A stretch of 64,000 nt of DNA from Berberis thunbergii (GCA_003290165.1 QNQO01001152.1:1-64000); one strand, 5' to 3'; positions 38,052 to 51,121 are shown, counted from the stretch's first letter. The notes: generated by a model not told the origin, from the letters alone. Numbers and translations are program-made.

Positions 38052-38080
38052 CTCTCTCTCTCTCTCTCTCTCTAGGGTTT
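38052..38080 (-). promoter_or_regulatory. GA-repeat and telo-box in the LUC7 leader
   Basis: On the minus strand, about 60-90 nt upstream of the LUC7 ATG (37990), AAACCCTA (38073-38080) is followed directly by an 11-unit GA run. The telo-box AAACCCTA with nearby GA repeats is common in promoters and leaders of plant genes for RNA and translation machinery. Regulation through it is inference. Confidence 0.5.
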
Positions 38081-38329
38081 TGCTTTGTTTAGGGCACGAA
38101 ACGGAACTCTACTACTTCTACTACTCTCGCCTGGTTCCAACACCCACTCATTTTGTACTTGTGCTACTGTTGTTAGCACCCGCTACTTCCATAAGAGCAT
38201 CCACCTGCGGGGAAGTCAAAAGCCAAAAATGTAAATAACCCTTTTTTATATATACCATGATGATGTAAGGTTTTAAGAAAATTTCATATCATTTAGTTGA
38301 ACGAGTACATAACGATTATTTAAGTAAAA

Positions 38330-38692
38330 CAAAGTATTAGGGGTGGGCAAAAATCGATTTAAATTCGATTAACCGATCGAATCGATTTTCAATTTCAGTT
38401 TGGTAATCAAACCGAAATATGAGAGAAAAGAAAATCATTTAAACCAAACCGAAACTGGTTATAAAATGTTCGGAGTCGATTTACGGTTCTGAACTGTTGT
38501 GGTTCGATTTGTTTGTTTGTGGTTCAATTTCTCTATTTCGATCTCTTGTTTGTTGCTTCGATATCTTTCGGCCAACCGATTTCATTGATTTACAAATAAA
38601 AAATTAAGTTTCGGTTTGGGTTTTGGGCGAAACGAATGAAATTGGTTGGTCTCAAAATTGAGTGACCGACATTGCCCACCCCTATAAAGTAT
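38330..38692. mobile_element. Non-autonomous hAT element with TAGGGGTGGGCA ends
   Basis: The element is 38338-38684 (347 bp). Both ends read TAGGGGTGGGCA inward. The flanking octamers CAAAGTAT and TAAAGTAT differ at one base. The interior is rich in CGATTT/AACCGA motifs, some in inverted copies. It lies about 350 bp upstream of the LUC7 start, so it may sit within the promoter. Confidence 0.85.
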
Positions 38693-39418
38693 AACCACAA
38701 TCACCCAAATGAATAGTGTAGTGTCTTCAACCTGATTTTTAGGTTGCCTAAAATGCCCATCCAAATTTATAATATTTTACAACTAAAAATCAAAATGTGG
38801 TAAAAGCAACAAAGGGTGTTTATGTCTTTAAACTAAAAAAAATTATTACATTTTTTTACAATTTTGCCTTCCCAAAATCAAACTATTTACAATCAAACTT
38901 AACCCTTCAAATATTCATTAATTATATCTAAGTCTCTAACATAATTTATTTGAAACTCTTCAAATATTTATAAATTATAAATATGCTCTTACATCTAAAA
39001 TTTGTATTTTTCATTTTGCCCTCCACATTTCATAATTTTTACAATCCAAACCAGTCATTTTTAAACATTGATAAATTATACCTAAGCCCCTAAAATAATT
39101 ATTTAAACTCTCAAATTATTTAAAAATTATAAAAAGCCTCGTAAAACTAACTTTTTGATTTCCCAGTTTACCATCCACATTTCTTGTTGTTACAATTAAA
39201 ATTAACCCCTTTCAAAAATTAATTAATTATAATTAAGCTTTTAATATAATAATTTATTTGAAGCCCTCTAATTATTTATAAACTATACATAGACCCTTAA
39301 AATTATAAATAATTATTTTATTTAAAAATTCAATCATATTTTTTACTTATTATTAAAATATTATAATAAAATAAAAAATATTAAATATTCGCACGTAGAA
39401 CGCGTAAACACCCTAGTT
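38693..39418. repeat. AT-rich degenerate ~150-bp repeats, possible Helitron
   Basis: Three diverged units recur at about 38860-38990, 39010-39150 and 39160-39310, each containing TTTGCCxTCCxCATTT-like and TATAAATTATA-like motifs. The block closes with GCACGTAGAACGCGTAAACACCCTAG before T (39391-39417). This could be a Helitron 3' end, with a short possible stem and CTAG terminus. The 5' end is not identified. Confidence 0.3.
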
Positions 39419-40847
39419 ATAAAGAACAGCAAATGTTATAAAATAGATGTTAAATATATAAAAGAAAATAAAGATTTTGTCTATGTGTGACATGATATCT
39501 TAAAAGCATAAAGAATTTAAAAGACTCCTTTCATTTTTTTTCTTGTCAATTTAATTGTGTTTTCCTTGTATTTTAGGTAAGAGACAAATTCTATGATAAC
39601 CTCAACCTCGAGTTTCTATAAATGGGTCATGGGCTAGTCGGCTATGTGTGAGCTTCAATATGTTTGGTCTACCAACATGGATGACTCAACTCATTAGAAG
39701 TTTCCTCTTAAAAAGGGAAAAAAAATTCATATTAACTCTCATAGTCTCTTTTCATTTTCATTTTTTCCTCATCTCTCCTCTTCATAGTCTTCTTACTGCT
39801 TCTTTTGCTCCTCTTGCTCGAAGAAGATAAGAGAAGAGAAATAACAGTATGAGATCATCGATCATAATGGCGAGCTGTTGTTTGAAACAGGATGACATCA
39901 ACTTCGACATTGTTTTATTCACACACACACAGTGTTGTTCTAAGCTTTGGTCGTCAGCAAATTTTTTTTTTAAAGACAAGCAAAGTTTTTGTAGGATCCT
40001 AAAACCCATAAATATGCCGCAAGTTGGGTTTGAACCTATGACCTAGTTGGTACCATCAGCAGTCTTTATGAGTGGAGGACAAGCACGCACACACGGCGGC
40101 GCTACTTCCAAACATCCTATATGTCTGCTTCATCTATAATCGTCTTCCACCGCAAATATTGAGGTTTAATAAGGCCGAATAAATGTAATTTATAAATAAA
40201 TTAATAGTGAAATGTCATCTCATATTATCACACTATAATGTAGTTATAAACGACAAAAAAATACTAAATTAGTTTAAAACGTATTAAACAATTTCTAATA
40301 ACTTAATTATTGACTCACAAATATTTACTTAGTTACCCCTATTAAACTACTATTTACCATTTATCGTGTTGTTTCATCATTGGAATTTATTGTCCATAGT
40401 TACACAAATGAATGAGGAAAAATGAAAGTAAGAAGGAAACTATTGATATGTTAGGTTTTGCGTTTGGGTGGAGGTTAACTTGACATAGACCTCCTTTAGA
40501 AAAATCGAATATATTATGTTATGGTTAACTTGAAACGCGCATCCATAACTTATATCCATACAAGATGCGTGTTTTTGAAAAAAAATTAAATTAGTTTATT
40601 TTCGCAGCTTATCAAAATGAAATCACTCTAGTCATATCTATTCACTTTTTTTGTAGTGAAAAAATTGTAAAGGCTTGGTACTTTTTGGAAAAAAACTTCG
40701 ATTTTGACCAAAATGATAAACTTTGCTCCATAGATTCACTTGAAGAAATTTTCTATTTTCACAAACAATTTATTTCAAAAAAAATTATTCAAGCACAATT
40801 TAACCGGAATTATAAACATTTCTCAAAATACACAAAGTAGTTGCACA
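39419..40847. other. Non-coding stretch
   Basis: No exon or element boundary could be supported here. The short open frames near 39648-40046 on both strands overlap each other and have no recognisable domains. Confidence 0.4.
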
Positions 40848-41569
40848 TAGGGGTGGGCATCCCATCCCGCTATCCCGATCTCGTCTCGTCCCGAATTTTT
40901 TGGATCCTTTTGGGACTGATCAAACTCATCTTGATCTCGTTCGGTCTCGATCTAGAGTGTGATGGAGATTAACAATCCCGCCCATCTCATCTCGTCCTGA
41001 ACTTATTTATTTAATATATTATTATTAATTTTAATCAAACTACTATTCTAAATGAAAGTTGAGGATGTTTAAATAAAATAAAAAATTATCATTTGAAAAC
41101 TGCTTAGTTTTTGTACTCTTTGTTTGATAAAACTTACGTTTGGATATTTTATATCAAATAACCCATAAATTTATACTTTTTTTCACATTTTAGATTGATT
41201 ATAGGATAATTAGTTTTTAAAAATTAGAGCTAAATGATGGTTTGTTTTAGTTTTGCACTATGAGTTATATGTACAACTATTGGTTAGTGTATCACACAAA
41301 AAATGTTAAACATAAAAAATTTTGTAAGTTCATTGGATCATAAATTTTACATGACATTTAATATGTTCAAATGATAGTTACATGTACATAAATTTGACAT
41401 TATTGTGTGTGAGCAATGTGAGATGAAATTCTTTTATATTCTTCATTAGAAGACTATTTAGTACTCGTCGTCCCATCCCGAACCTGTTTGAGATAGACGA
41501 GGCGATGAGGTCTATCATGTCATCACAAAATGGATGGGATAGGATGAGTCCATCCCGTGCCCACCCCTA
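40848..41569. mobile_element. hAT-type element, second family with TAGGGGTGGGCA ends
   Basis: The left end TAGGGGTGGGCA and the right end TGCCCACCCCTA are exact inverses. The next bases differ from the 38338 element: CCCATCCCG(C/T)-rich inward on both sides. Only GCACAT is shared by the flanks, so the target duplication is degraded. The length is about 722 bp, with an AT-rich middle and no transposase frame. A relative lies at 50636-51121. Confidence 0.75.
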
Positions 41570-41869
41570 GCACATCTACCGGTCTGCTCAGTAGAACTAC
41601 ACATAGTTTGATATATGTGCCATCACATATAATTAGTCGAAAACAGTCATTTATGCTCGATTTTAAGTGAAACGCTCAATATCGAGCCAAATCTTTGAGG
41701 ATCATCGAGGCTTCATTTCATCTTAATTTCTTGACCCAAATTAATATTTTCCCTCCGTTATTTGTCCCCACTAATTCTCTTGTCCAGTTTGAAGTGGTTT
41801 TAGTGCTTGTCAGTGGGGTAAATTAATCATTTTAATGACATTTTAATATGTTGAAGGAAAAATTTAGGA

Positions 41870-41962
41870 TGCCTGGTGGGTGCCAAGCATCGTTGATTTG
41901 CGTCGAGATAAGTGTAACACTTGTCTCGATGCAAAATCAAAGGTGATGGCACCCGCCAGGCA
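41870..41962. repeat. Compact hairpin (inverted repeat, ~46-nt arms)
   Basis: The left arm begins TGCCTGGTGGGTGCCAAGC and the right arm ends GGCACCCGCCAGGCA. Inner parts also pair (CGTCGAGATAAGTGT with ACACTTGTCTCGATG), leaving almost no loop. The whole unit is about 93 bp. It could be a very small foldback element or a precursor of small RNAs. No flanking duplication was identified. Confidence 0.7.
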
Positions 41963-44900
41963 TAGTACCAAGCACCCTAGTCTTACTCGTTGACTGCTAA
42001 TGTTGGGCAAACCAATTTATTTAGGGAATAACCTCTTATTAGCTATTTATTATAGGGGGCAAATTGCAAATTATCCTTTGTAAATAGAAAAGAGAAAGAC
42101 CTTACACGGTGCATGTTTGCACTTATATGCAAATCTTAAAATGCCCAACTTATATGGTAAATCTTAAAATGCCTAAATTTTTGTTTTTTTTTACAAGACA
42201 CCCTGTGTAAAATCATCCTGGACAAAATCCTCATTATGCAGCAGATATGCAGCATTATCTGCCATAATGTACAACATCATATAGGCTAATTGGTTATGCA
42301 CACGCCACATGAATTTTGGTACAGACACATACATATTACGCAAAGAATGGACTAAAAAAAGTACTATCTTGCAACACGTTGGCCTGAGCGAGCTAAAAAG
42401 TGTCTACAAGAAAACTAATAAAAATTGGATGATTTTTGGTTTAAGTAGTATCTATGACAACGAGAGCATCCTCAACAAAATCAACCTAGTAATAATCACA
42501 ATTGCAGAAGAGTTTTTAACTTCTCAAAAGCAAATTCACTACAAATATAAATTTACAACTTTTCTGCCTAGGAGTTCTATTTGCTAGAACCATATAGACT
42601 GTTCTATAATCTGTATAACACTTGTGGACCATGCAAATGCAATGAACTATTCGTATATCTACAAGTACCTAGCAGTAGAATGTAAGGTCTATACGAACTC
42701 TCCTCTTTTGCTTCAAATCCTCTCCAGTAATCTCTTACCCGCCCCTGGTTAACTCGAATTTCAGGGGAGAACCCTTGAAGAAACTACCACAATTCCATTA
42801 ACCAACGAAACAGATATAACAACCACATTGTGCTGAAGGATCAGAGCAGACTGAACTGTCAAAGAAACTTTCACTATTTAATCTACCCACTGCAAAATGA
42901 CTCCAGCATCTCAAGATTAAAATTAGCTTCATGTCAAAGCAATTGTTACTGTTGGAACTGCCGATAGCACAATGTACATCACGAACTAGCAGCTTAACAC
43001 TACGGGACCCAACAGACTCCAGAATATCCATACACTCCTGCAAGTCAGCATCGTTTGCCAACATTACCATTCATTTCATCATCAAGATATTTCAATGGAA
43101 TGTCCCAATTGGCATTTTGAACCTTTTCCCAACCTCTTCAAACAATTGGACACATCTGCTACAACGCTCAAGCTTGAACCTCACTGTGTCTTCTTTATAA
43201 CTAGCCTTTACAGTGACCGTGGATCATTTCGAGCGTCTGTTTTGTTCTTCATATGGTGCTCCATATAGTTGGGTGAGCTTGATGCACTACCATGCATTGT
43301 TGAACCTGAGCCATTTGATGATCTGTCATACCAGAAGAAGTTGGATGGTTGCGCTCTACTCCCCCATCATTACCATCCCTCCAGTGTCAATTTCATGGGC
43401 TGCAGCTATAGAACTTGAGCTTACAGAAGTGACATGGTAGTCAGAACTCTCAAAACTGAAACCCTGCTTGCCGTATTTCTCTTTTACAAAACAAGAGTCT
43501 TTGCAGGCATCATTTGAACTAGTATTTGGGCGTATTTCAAGTTTGAAAGACTGCAATAACTCAGAGTCTTGAAGCAGCAAACTTTGAATTGTCATTCTGA
43601 CTTCCTTCCTCCTTTTTCTTAGATGTACAGAGAAGCATATGTTGCTCTGCAGTTCCCAGTCGGTATCCATCACGCATTTCACTCTTTATGCGATGAAGTG
43701 GAGATAACGAAATCGAATCTTGGTTTGTGACTTCTGAGCCTCCAGCAACTGAAGTTTTGTGATGTGGCAAATGTTGCATGCCTCGGTATCTTTGGGACCA
43801 TGGAGGCGGCAGCCACAAGCCCTCCAGTGACAGGGTTCGAACTTCAATCCTCCCTCAACTCCTTGCACAGAATTAATCACAGTCTGTATCTTCTTCAATG
43901 ATCTGTTCACTTTATTTATCTTGCGAGATGCCATCTTGATATTCCATGCTGTCTGCAATATCCTTTTCAGAGTAGTAGGGCAAACTGGAAACATAAAGAC
44001 ACAATATGAATCAATTCTGATTCTCATTCTAAGCAATCATGCATTCTTCTTTGTCCAATAGATATGTGAGCAACAATTCGATAAACTACTGACTAGCTCT
44101 TGTACAATCCTACAACTCACTACTCCAAGGTCATACATACATCCAATTGGTTTTTAAAAAATCTAAGCCCCAAAATATGCCCAAGGTGTTAATTCACTTG
44201 AAATTGTATGCAAGTACAGATATATATGGTGAACTTACCGCCAATGCTTTTAGCAGCATCCTTAAGGCTCCCAGAGAAATATTGCTGAAGTATGCTTAAG
44301 CTAATATTCTTCTCTACTGTGCTTTGCCTTTTCTCCAATTGTCGCTTTCTACAAAAAGAATTAACAATTTAAATTGCTCGGTAACCATTTAAAATGTCAA
44401 CCTCAAAAGCCAAGATTAGATGGTTCATACGAAAGATAAATAACAAATCTTATGCAGTCACCCCCATGAAGTATCTAATTTAACACGAAGAAATCAAAAG
44501 TAGCAGCAAGTGTGCAAATTCAGCTGCCTTCTGGACTAAGATCAGAAACCAAAATGGCTAGAGAGTACTCAATGATGGAGTTAATAGACAACTAATAAAC
44601 AAGAGAGCAAAGCAGATATGGAATAAACAACTGATGAGAAATGAGAGCAAGGCAGATATGAACTCCATTCAAATAGCATAAAGGTCTTGGTGGTAACTGG
44701 TTATTGAATATGTATGCTTATACACAAATTAAAATATTGATTAAAACATAAACATAAGACAGTTACAATATCTATAGTGTTATAATGCAAATACCTGGAG
44801 TACAAGATGAAGCCTTGCTCATCATTATCAAGAGATTACCCTTTATGAATGACTTTACCTTGAGGGTATGCTTGTAATTGGAATTTATTTTAAACGAAGT

Positions 44901-45899
44901 GTCCCCATAAAATTTAAAAGTTGCACTTCCGAGGGAGACATTTTACCCACTTGTGTAACTTAAATTGTGATGTACCTTAGGCTGTGTGTAACCACAATGG
45001 AAAACTTTCATGGGAAAACTCTTAAATAATGACTTCGAACGCACATAAACATTCAAAGGGACTGTAGTTAGCTCTTGACATAAGAGGTAAGGCTAAGTCC
45101 ACAATAAATTGCCACCGCTGAGTTTGGAACCTTAGACAGACTACCTGAGAAAATTGAGGATGACATCAAGCCCTCAAGGCCCCTAATGTCCTGGATGCAA
45201 ACGTGCTACAATGATGATGATGAGAGGCGAATTCCTGCCAGTGACTGGACTGAGGTCATAACAGAGGAGACTGTTCAAGGAGTGTTGGTGTTCAGGGAGA
45301 GCTAATTCTTGTTGGGCTATTTTAGTTTGACACGACTCCACACCCCAAGAGATAAAACGTCCAAGCTAGGCTCAGAGAAGCGAGTCTTTTTCATTTCGCG
45401 ATGGTGAAATAAGACTAAACTCATGAGCTTATTATCCTATGTTGTTGGAACGAGTTGATAGGATCTCTTCTTTTTCAATTTGCAGATTGGACATTTACAG
45501 AAATGACTCATGAGAATACCCTGTTTCTGTTTATTTCCATGAGAAACTCATTTACCAAACCATCATAAGAAAAACATTTCTCATGCAGCTGAAAATGATA
45601 ACAACACAAACATAAACAGAAAACCAATCTGAATTGTTGTTATCTATATATGCCATAATAAGCAATAGGCCTTTATAATTCATATAGGCTATAACACTTA
45701 TAACACTTGAACACAAGCAAAGAAACTAACATCCTAATTCCGACTCCCAAGAGAAAAATAACAAATAAGGAAAACTTGAAAAGACCAACTTCCTAACAAA
45801 GCTATAAAGAAACAATGTAATTAAAATGGAAAACTGAATAATAGTTAAAGTAGAAAACCAACCATGTCGGCACCATACTAATACGACATAGCACCTTGC

Positions 45900-46470
45900 T
45901 AATTGCTAACATAAATTCATGATTTCATAGCCTTGAACACTCCTTTCCAAACTAAACTCATAATGCATCAAGGGAGCGACAAAACTGAAAAACATGATCC
46001 GCAATCCAAACAACTGAACAAGATCTCCCCCATGCCAAACTAATGCCTCGATTTCTTTGCTACGGGCATCTTGACCCTTTTTTGTTCTGTAAAGATCCCG
46101 TTGTTTCTCTCCTTCCAAATGAGTTACACTCATACCTATACACTCTAATCCAGAGTCATCATCCCCTAATAGAACCGCGTTTCTTCCTCTCAGGGAATCC
46201 AGTGAAGAAAACATTATATACCAGTGGGAATTATAGCATTGGGACTCACTAACAATGACGTTCCAACTTGTCCAGTGAACTGACAAGTGAAGAATGTGTG
46301 ATTGATAGACTCTTCTTACGAATGTGTGATTGATAGACTCTTCTTACTCACAGAGGCATATTCCGTTTCTATGAAGACCATCAACAGTTGGAACTTTACC
46401 ATGGGCCAAATGACAGGTTGTAAATTCTATACCAGTATCTGAAAGTCCAAGAAATATGTCTCAGGAAAGC
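45900..46470 (-). pseudogene. LINE (non-LTR retrotransposon) C-terminal remnant
   Basis: On the minus strand, in several frames, one reads LAHGKVPTVDGLHRNGICLC, EESINHTFFTCQFTGQV and LIWKERNNGIFTEQK. In this order these are the zinc-binding reverse-transcriptase tail (zf-RVT) of plant LINEs. Stops and frame changes show it is dead. It lies in the 3.2-kb intron of the NLP gene. A 28-bp duplication inside it is listed separately. Confidence 0.7.
46292..46347. repeat. 28-bp perfect tandem duplication
   Basis: Two adjacent identical 28-bp copies (46292-46319 and 46320-46347) contain GTGTGATTGATAGACTC. They fall in the LINE remnant and so postdate its insertion. Confidence 0.9.
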
Positions 46471-49400
46471 CAATAAAATGTATTTCATTTTATGTTTTTG
46501 TGATTGGTTCTTTGATTAGATTTATCGTTAGCTCCACCAACAATCTACAAATGCCCCAAGATCCCTCTGAAATAATTGTTCATGTACCACTTAAACACCA
46601 CATGAGCTCAAGAATATATCTTAATCTGAATGGTCCCAAGTTTTTTGCTTCTAATGAAAAACCACAACAGTTGTGGTACATGCGGACACAATATGGAAAG
46701 AGAATTCTGGTCTTTGGGGAAAACGGGGCAGCTCCCATCTGAAGTTAAGCTAATCAACACCTAAACCCAAGTGTCACTAGTCATTCAGCTTCTTCAACCA
46801 CTACACAGATGGTTATGAGTTTCAAGATCTCACTAAAATTTTTTGGATCTGATGACAGTATCATAGGAATTCTATATTAATATTGCACTCTAAGCTGGAG
46901 AGACTCAAAGCAAGCCCGAGTTGTATCTACTTGATATTCAGACTGAACTACAAATCCTTGACTTGGATACCTCCTTGATACTTGAAAAAAGAGAAGCCCT
47001 TGCAACTATAATGCCTTGGCAGAAGCGGAGTTAATTTTTAAACAAAGGTCTAAAATCGATCTATATATAGCTAGGGCCGGGAACAAACATGTTTTACACA
47101 AGCTTGGAAGACTATAGTTTATGTAGAAATTGCCCCTTCTCTTGTTTAGACCAGCTATAGGAAACACCTCTTTGGCTTGACTGTATCTTTTTGGTTCGTA
47201 GAGAGAAGCTATATTAATAAGCATCAAAGAGAAGTACCACATTCAAAACCAACATAAGAAAAAGAAGGAAGCAATGGGATTGATTTATTTAAGACCTCCT
47301 TCTGAGTTTTCTCACGAGTAATCATGAGAAAAATAATGGTGCACGTATGCAGGCATAAAATAGGCATCACAAAGAAGAAAAGTTTAGAGTATAAGCCCGT
47401 CTCGTTAAGATATATACCAATGACAGGGGTGCATGACCATGTAACTAAAATTCACAATATGTACAAAGTGGCTGTGCTCGAACCAAAAGAGATTCAAAAT
47501 AATAAATCCAACAGATTCATTTAAATGATAGTTTATATTATATAAATACCTGCTCATGAGTAGCAGAGGTATCTGGCTCCATCGTTTCAATTGAAGGGTC
47601 AGGAATATGCAGGTTTTCTCTTGAACCCTGATCTCTCTCAGACAGTGGTAGCAGTGAGCTCTTCCCAGGCATAGCTGCTGACGGGAATGTTTCTCTTCCC
47701 TCCGAGACCCATTTAATGCGTTCCTTTGCAACTAATTCAGCCTCTGAAACAGTTCTCAAACTCTTGCATATCTTTTGCATTGTACCTGAAAGGCTGTTTA
47801 ATAGAAGTTGCTGCTCTGAACTTCCTTTGCAATTGATTGGGAGAAAGAATTCTAATATGTAATCATCATTTCCCGTGTACGTGCTCCTTAACCTGATCGC
47901 AACAGCAGCATTCAGATTGAATCTGCGGGCATGATGTACAAGAGGATATTCTCTTATATCATATACTTTTACGTCAGGAGAAAAAAAAGGTTGGTTGGAT
48001 TGAAGTGCTTTTCCAGCCATAACTTGCCCTTTCTTGAGGTAATGTTCAGCACATGCATGTACAAATGCTTGCATGCCGGCATTACTTACATAGAAGCTGT
48101 TTCCTCAATACATAATATACTGTTTCTTTGATGCTTCTATAACTTCTCCATTCCAAACTCTTGCGAAGTCATCATTTAGATTTCGGAATAGCTTACTGGA
48201 ATCCATGTCAAGGCTAGTGGTAGACTATGTGAATGACAAACAATCCTTAGAATGTCAACAATCTCAGCTAGGACAACTTTCTGATTCTTTGAGATGCACT
48301 ACAAAATACAAGACGACCACAATGATTAGTTACTATTTTATTGTGTGTATTTTGTTGGATGTTAATGAATTAAAAGAACATACTTAGAGGAAATACCTTT
48401 GGACGAACCCATGGGGGAGCAGTGGTCCTTAAGTTCACAGCCTATGGTTAGAAATAATAAAGATAGAATTAATGATTTTTCAGAATAATATTTGTTTTCT
48501 GGTTGTAAACATGCAGTTAAACAATTAAGAGTAACTTTCGTTAGTATATGAAGTAAACTAACCTGAAGGGCACGACAAACATTTTCCATCTCTTGATCAA
48601 AATTAGGCTTCTCCTTCATAGTGACCAGTTCCAAAACTGCACAACATGACCGATCAACAGGGTCGAAAATTGGCAAGGCAAGTGAACCACGGACTTGATG
48701 GTCAACTGCATGTTGTACACGCAAGTACTCTGCCTTACTGTAGTAGACCACATTTGAAATCCACTCTGGCATTCTTGAGATAAAAACTCTTCCAGGAAGC
48801 CCGAGTATTGAACCAGGAGCTTCTATTGCAGAGAAGGTATATGCCCTTGATATTTCACGATAACCAGCAAGCATTTGATCTAGAAGATAAGGTTGCTCGT
48901 AAGTGGTTAAAATAAAATCATTCCCATGCTTAATAGGCACCCAAACTTGTGCCAGGATTCCTCCTCCTGTCGATTCTCTGAACAAGGACAACGCTGTAAG
49001 CATTTTGTCAGCAAGCGAGCACCCCAGTGGCCTTGGAACAGACCCTAATCCACCGTTGTTTGTAACACTTGCAACCGAAACAGACACAGTACTTCCCACT
49101 TCATCCATTGCACCAACATTTGATGAAAACCCCATCTGTCCTTTACTTTCTTGGAATGCCACCTCATCTTATTGTATATAAGAAACACTATCAATTATAT
49201 GCATGCATAATAATAGAAATATAAATTTAAAATCTTTTCCAAGAAGCATTCCAATAGTAAGACAAGACAAGGGTACCTTGAACTGTGAAATTCGATGGAG
49301 TTGTTCGTTGGAAGGAAGCCGCGCGATAAGGTAGAAGTTGGTCATCTTGGCTATTGCCACTGCTGTTACATAGTTGCATAAAAGTATCGAAATTAACAAG

Positions 49401-50635
49401 CTCCGACAGATTACCAAATGGATCATCAAGAATAGGATTCACAGTAGCTACTCCTCCACTTCCATCTCCCTCCCCAACTCCCTCCAATTGAACTGGAGAC
49501 CAACCATCCATTTGGGGTGGAAAAGAAAAAGAAGAAGAATCCCAACAACTAAATACCCTTTGTTTTGTTGAAAATGGGTATTTATCCATCTTCTCTTACA
49601 AGTACAAACAACTACTACTCCTTCAACTATCGTTTCATTCAATCACCAAAGCAGAGTAAAGCAAAACAACCCACTTCTCGTTCAACTCAATACCGACTTA
49701 ATTTCCACCTATCTCCCTCCATTTACACATTATCAACACCCCCAGTTTGTCCAATTGAATAACTCATGCTCCATGCTAAACCCACAACGAACAGACTCTT
49801 CAACTTGAAAGACATAACACAAATACCCAAACTAACTACAAAAGACAAAACCAAATATAAATAAGAACAAAATTCACCATAAATAACCAACCCAAATCTT
49901 TGTGTGGATACATTGAATCTCACCTTAGATGGAAGCAAACAAAGGAGTGGGGAGGCAGAGCAGGGCAGGGCAGCCACTGAATTGAAATTGAAGAGGTTTG
50001 GGGAGCTCTGGTTTTTGCTAAAAGTAAAAAGGTTTGGGAAATACTGACATTGTAAGCTAGTTGCTTGGGTGGTTTTTCCAAAGGGATTAATGTTATCAGC
50101 AGATCCAAATTGTTAGAGAGGGATGGGAAGAAACAGAGATAACAGAACAGATGCAAAGAAAACGATGTGTTATTACCTAAACGCCTCAAAGGGTTTGCTT
50201 TGATATTTGGTTATAGTGATAGTGATGATTTCGTATACAACTTGTTGATTATTCAATAAGTGATTTTCTTTTTCTGTCAACTTAAGGAATCCAGCTTTAG
50301 AGAGAGCTGGAGCTGGGGCTGGGGGTTGGGGGATTAGGAAACCCATAGAGCTACACATTTTGAGGAGGATGGTGGTGGTGGTGGTCATTCTCTAGATTTC
50401 ATGCACCTGATTCCATGGGGTGGGTTATCTTAATTATGGATAGTCAAACACCAACATGTAATAAAGGCACCTAAATCAAGGTCTTAGGGATTTGCTACGT
50501 GCATTAGAGTTAGTAACTCATCTTAGAGTGATATTACTCAGACTCTATGTAGACAAGTTTTGGACCCAAACTCAAAATTGGTAAAATTTGGGCATTCATT
50601 TGCTAATTAACCATCATATAAATCAAATATTATTC

Positions 50636-51121
50636 AATCCCATCCCGCAATCCTAATCCCGTTTCAATTTCGAGGTCCTTTTTTTTTATCACCCATTCTG
50701 AAGTTGTTTCGTCCTGATTTAGATGGGATCGGATTGGGATAGAGATTTTCAATCACGCTCATACCGTCTCGCCTCGAACTTATTTATTTAATATTTTATA
50801 TTATTATTAATTTTAATATTTTAAATCATACTTGATTCTTGATGATAATGTACTTGTAGTATTAACTATATACTTTATTATTGATGTAGTTGATGTGTAT
50901 GACTTGAATCATGTAACATTATGTTGTTGAAACATGCTTGGTGTGAATTTTAGACTTTAATAAATTTGTTGCTGAGGAAAATTTTTTTAGTACCATATAG
51001 TCCCATTCTGAATCCGTTAGGGATGAGATGAGGTCTATCCCTCTCGATCTAGTCCTAAAGATAAAACAACATAATGGGATCAGGATGGAGTCCATCCCGT
51101 CACATCTTGTGCCCACCCCTA
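50636..51121. mobile_element. Truncated relative of the 40848 hAT-type element
   Basis: The right end TGCCCACCCCTA is intact at 51110-51121, and the inner sequence (GAGTCCATCCCGT; CCCATCCCGCAATCC on the left) matches the 40848-41569 element in the same orientation. The left inverted terminus is missing or too diverged to see. The length is about 486 bp. Confidence 0.65.

Larger units (their letters stand above)
42798..49589 (-). pseudogene. NIN-like protein (NLP8/9-type) transcription factor gene, frame broken repeatedly
   Basis: Exons: 49277-49589, 48563-49167, 48397-48441, 47550-48298, 44239-44344, about 43200-43984, and a last one ending near 42798. Start MDKYPFSTKQ at 49589 is the first ATG of the open frame. 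Exons 2-4 carry the GAF-like N-terminal region (GCSLADKMLTALSLF, GILAQVWVPIKHGND, then AVAIRLRSTYTGNDDYILEF). Exons 5-6 carry the RWP-RK domain ([44 protein letters not shown]). The final part is a PB1 domain (KASYKEDTVRF, LANDADLQECMDILES). NLPs bind nitrate-response elements and activate nitrogen genes in the nucleus. Frame breaks are seen near 48185, 48117, 48091, 43956/43931, 43832, 43322, 43225, 43093 and 43070. Either a decaying copy or uncorrected assembly errors; splice sites of exons 1-5 are intact. Confidence 0.75.

Noticed and set aside
42309..42587. 92-codon plus-strand frame
   Set aside because: Composition and context look random; no domain seen and no promoter evidence.
43200..43440. 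Plus-strand frames opposite the NLP gene
   Set aside because: They are the reverse of NLP exon 6 and PB1 coding sequence, left open by chance.
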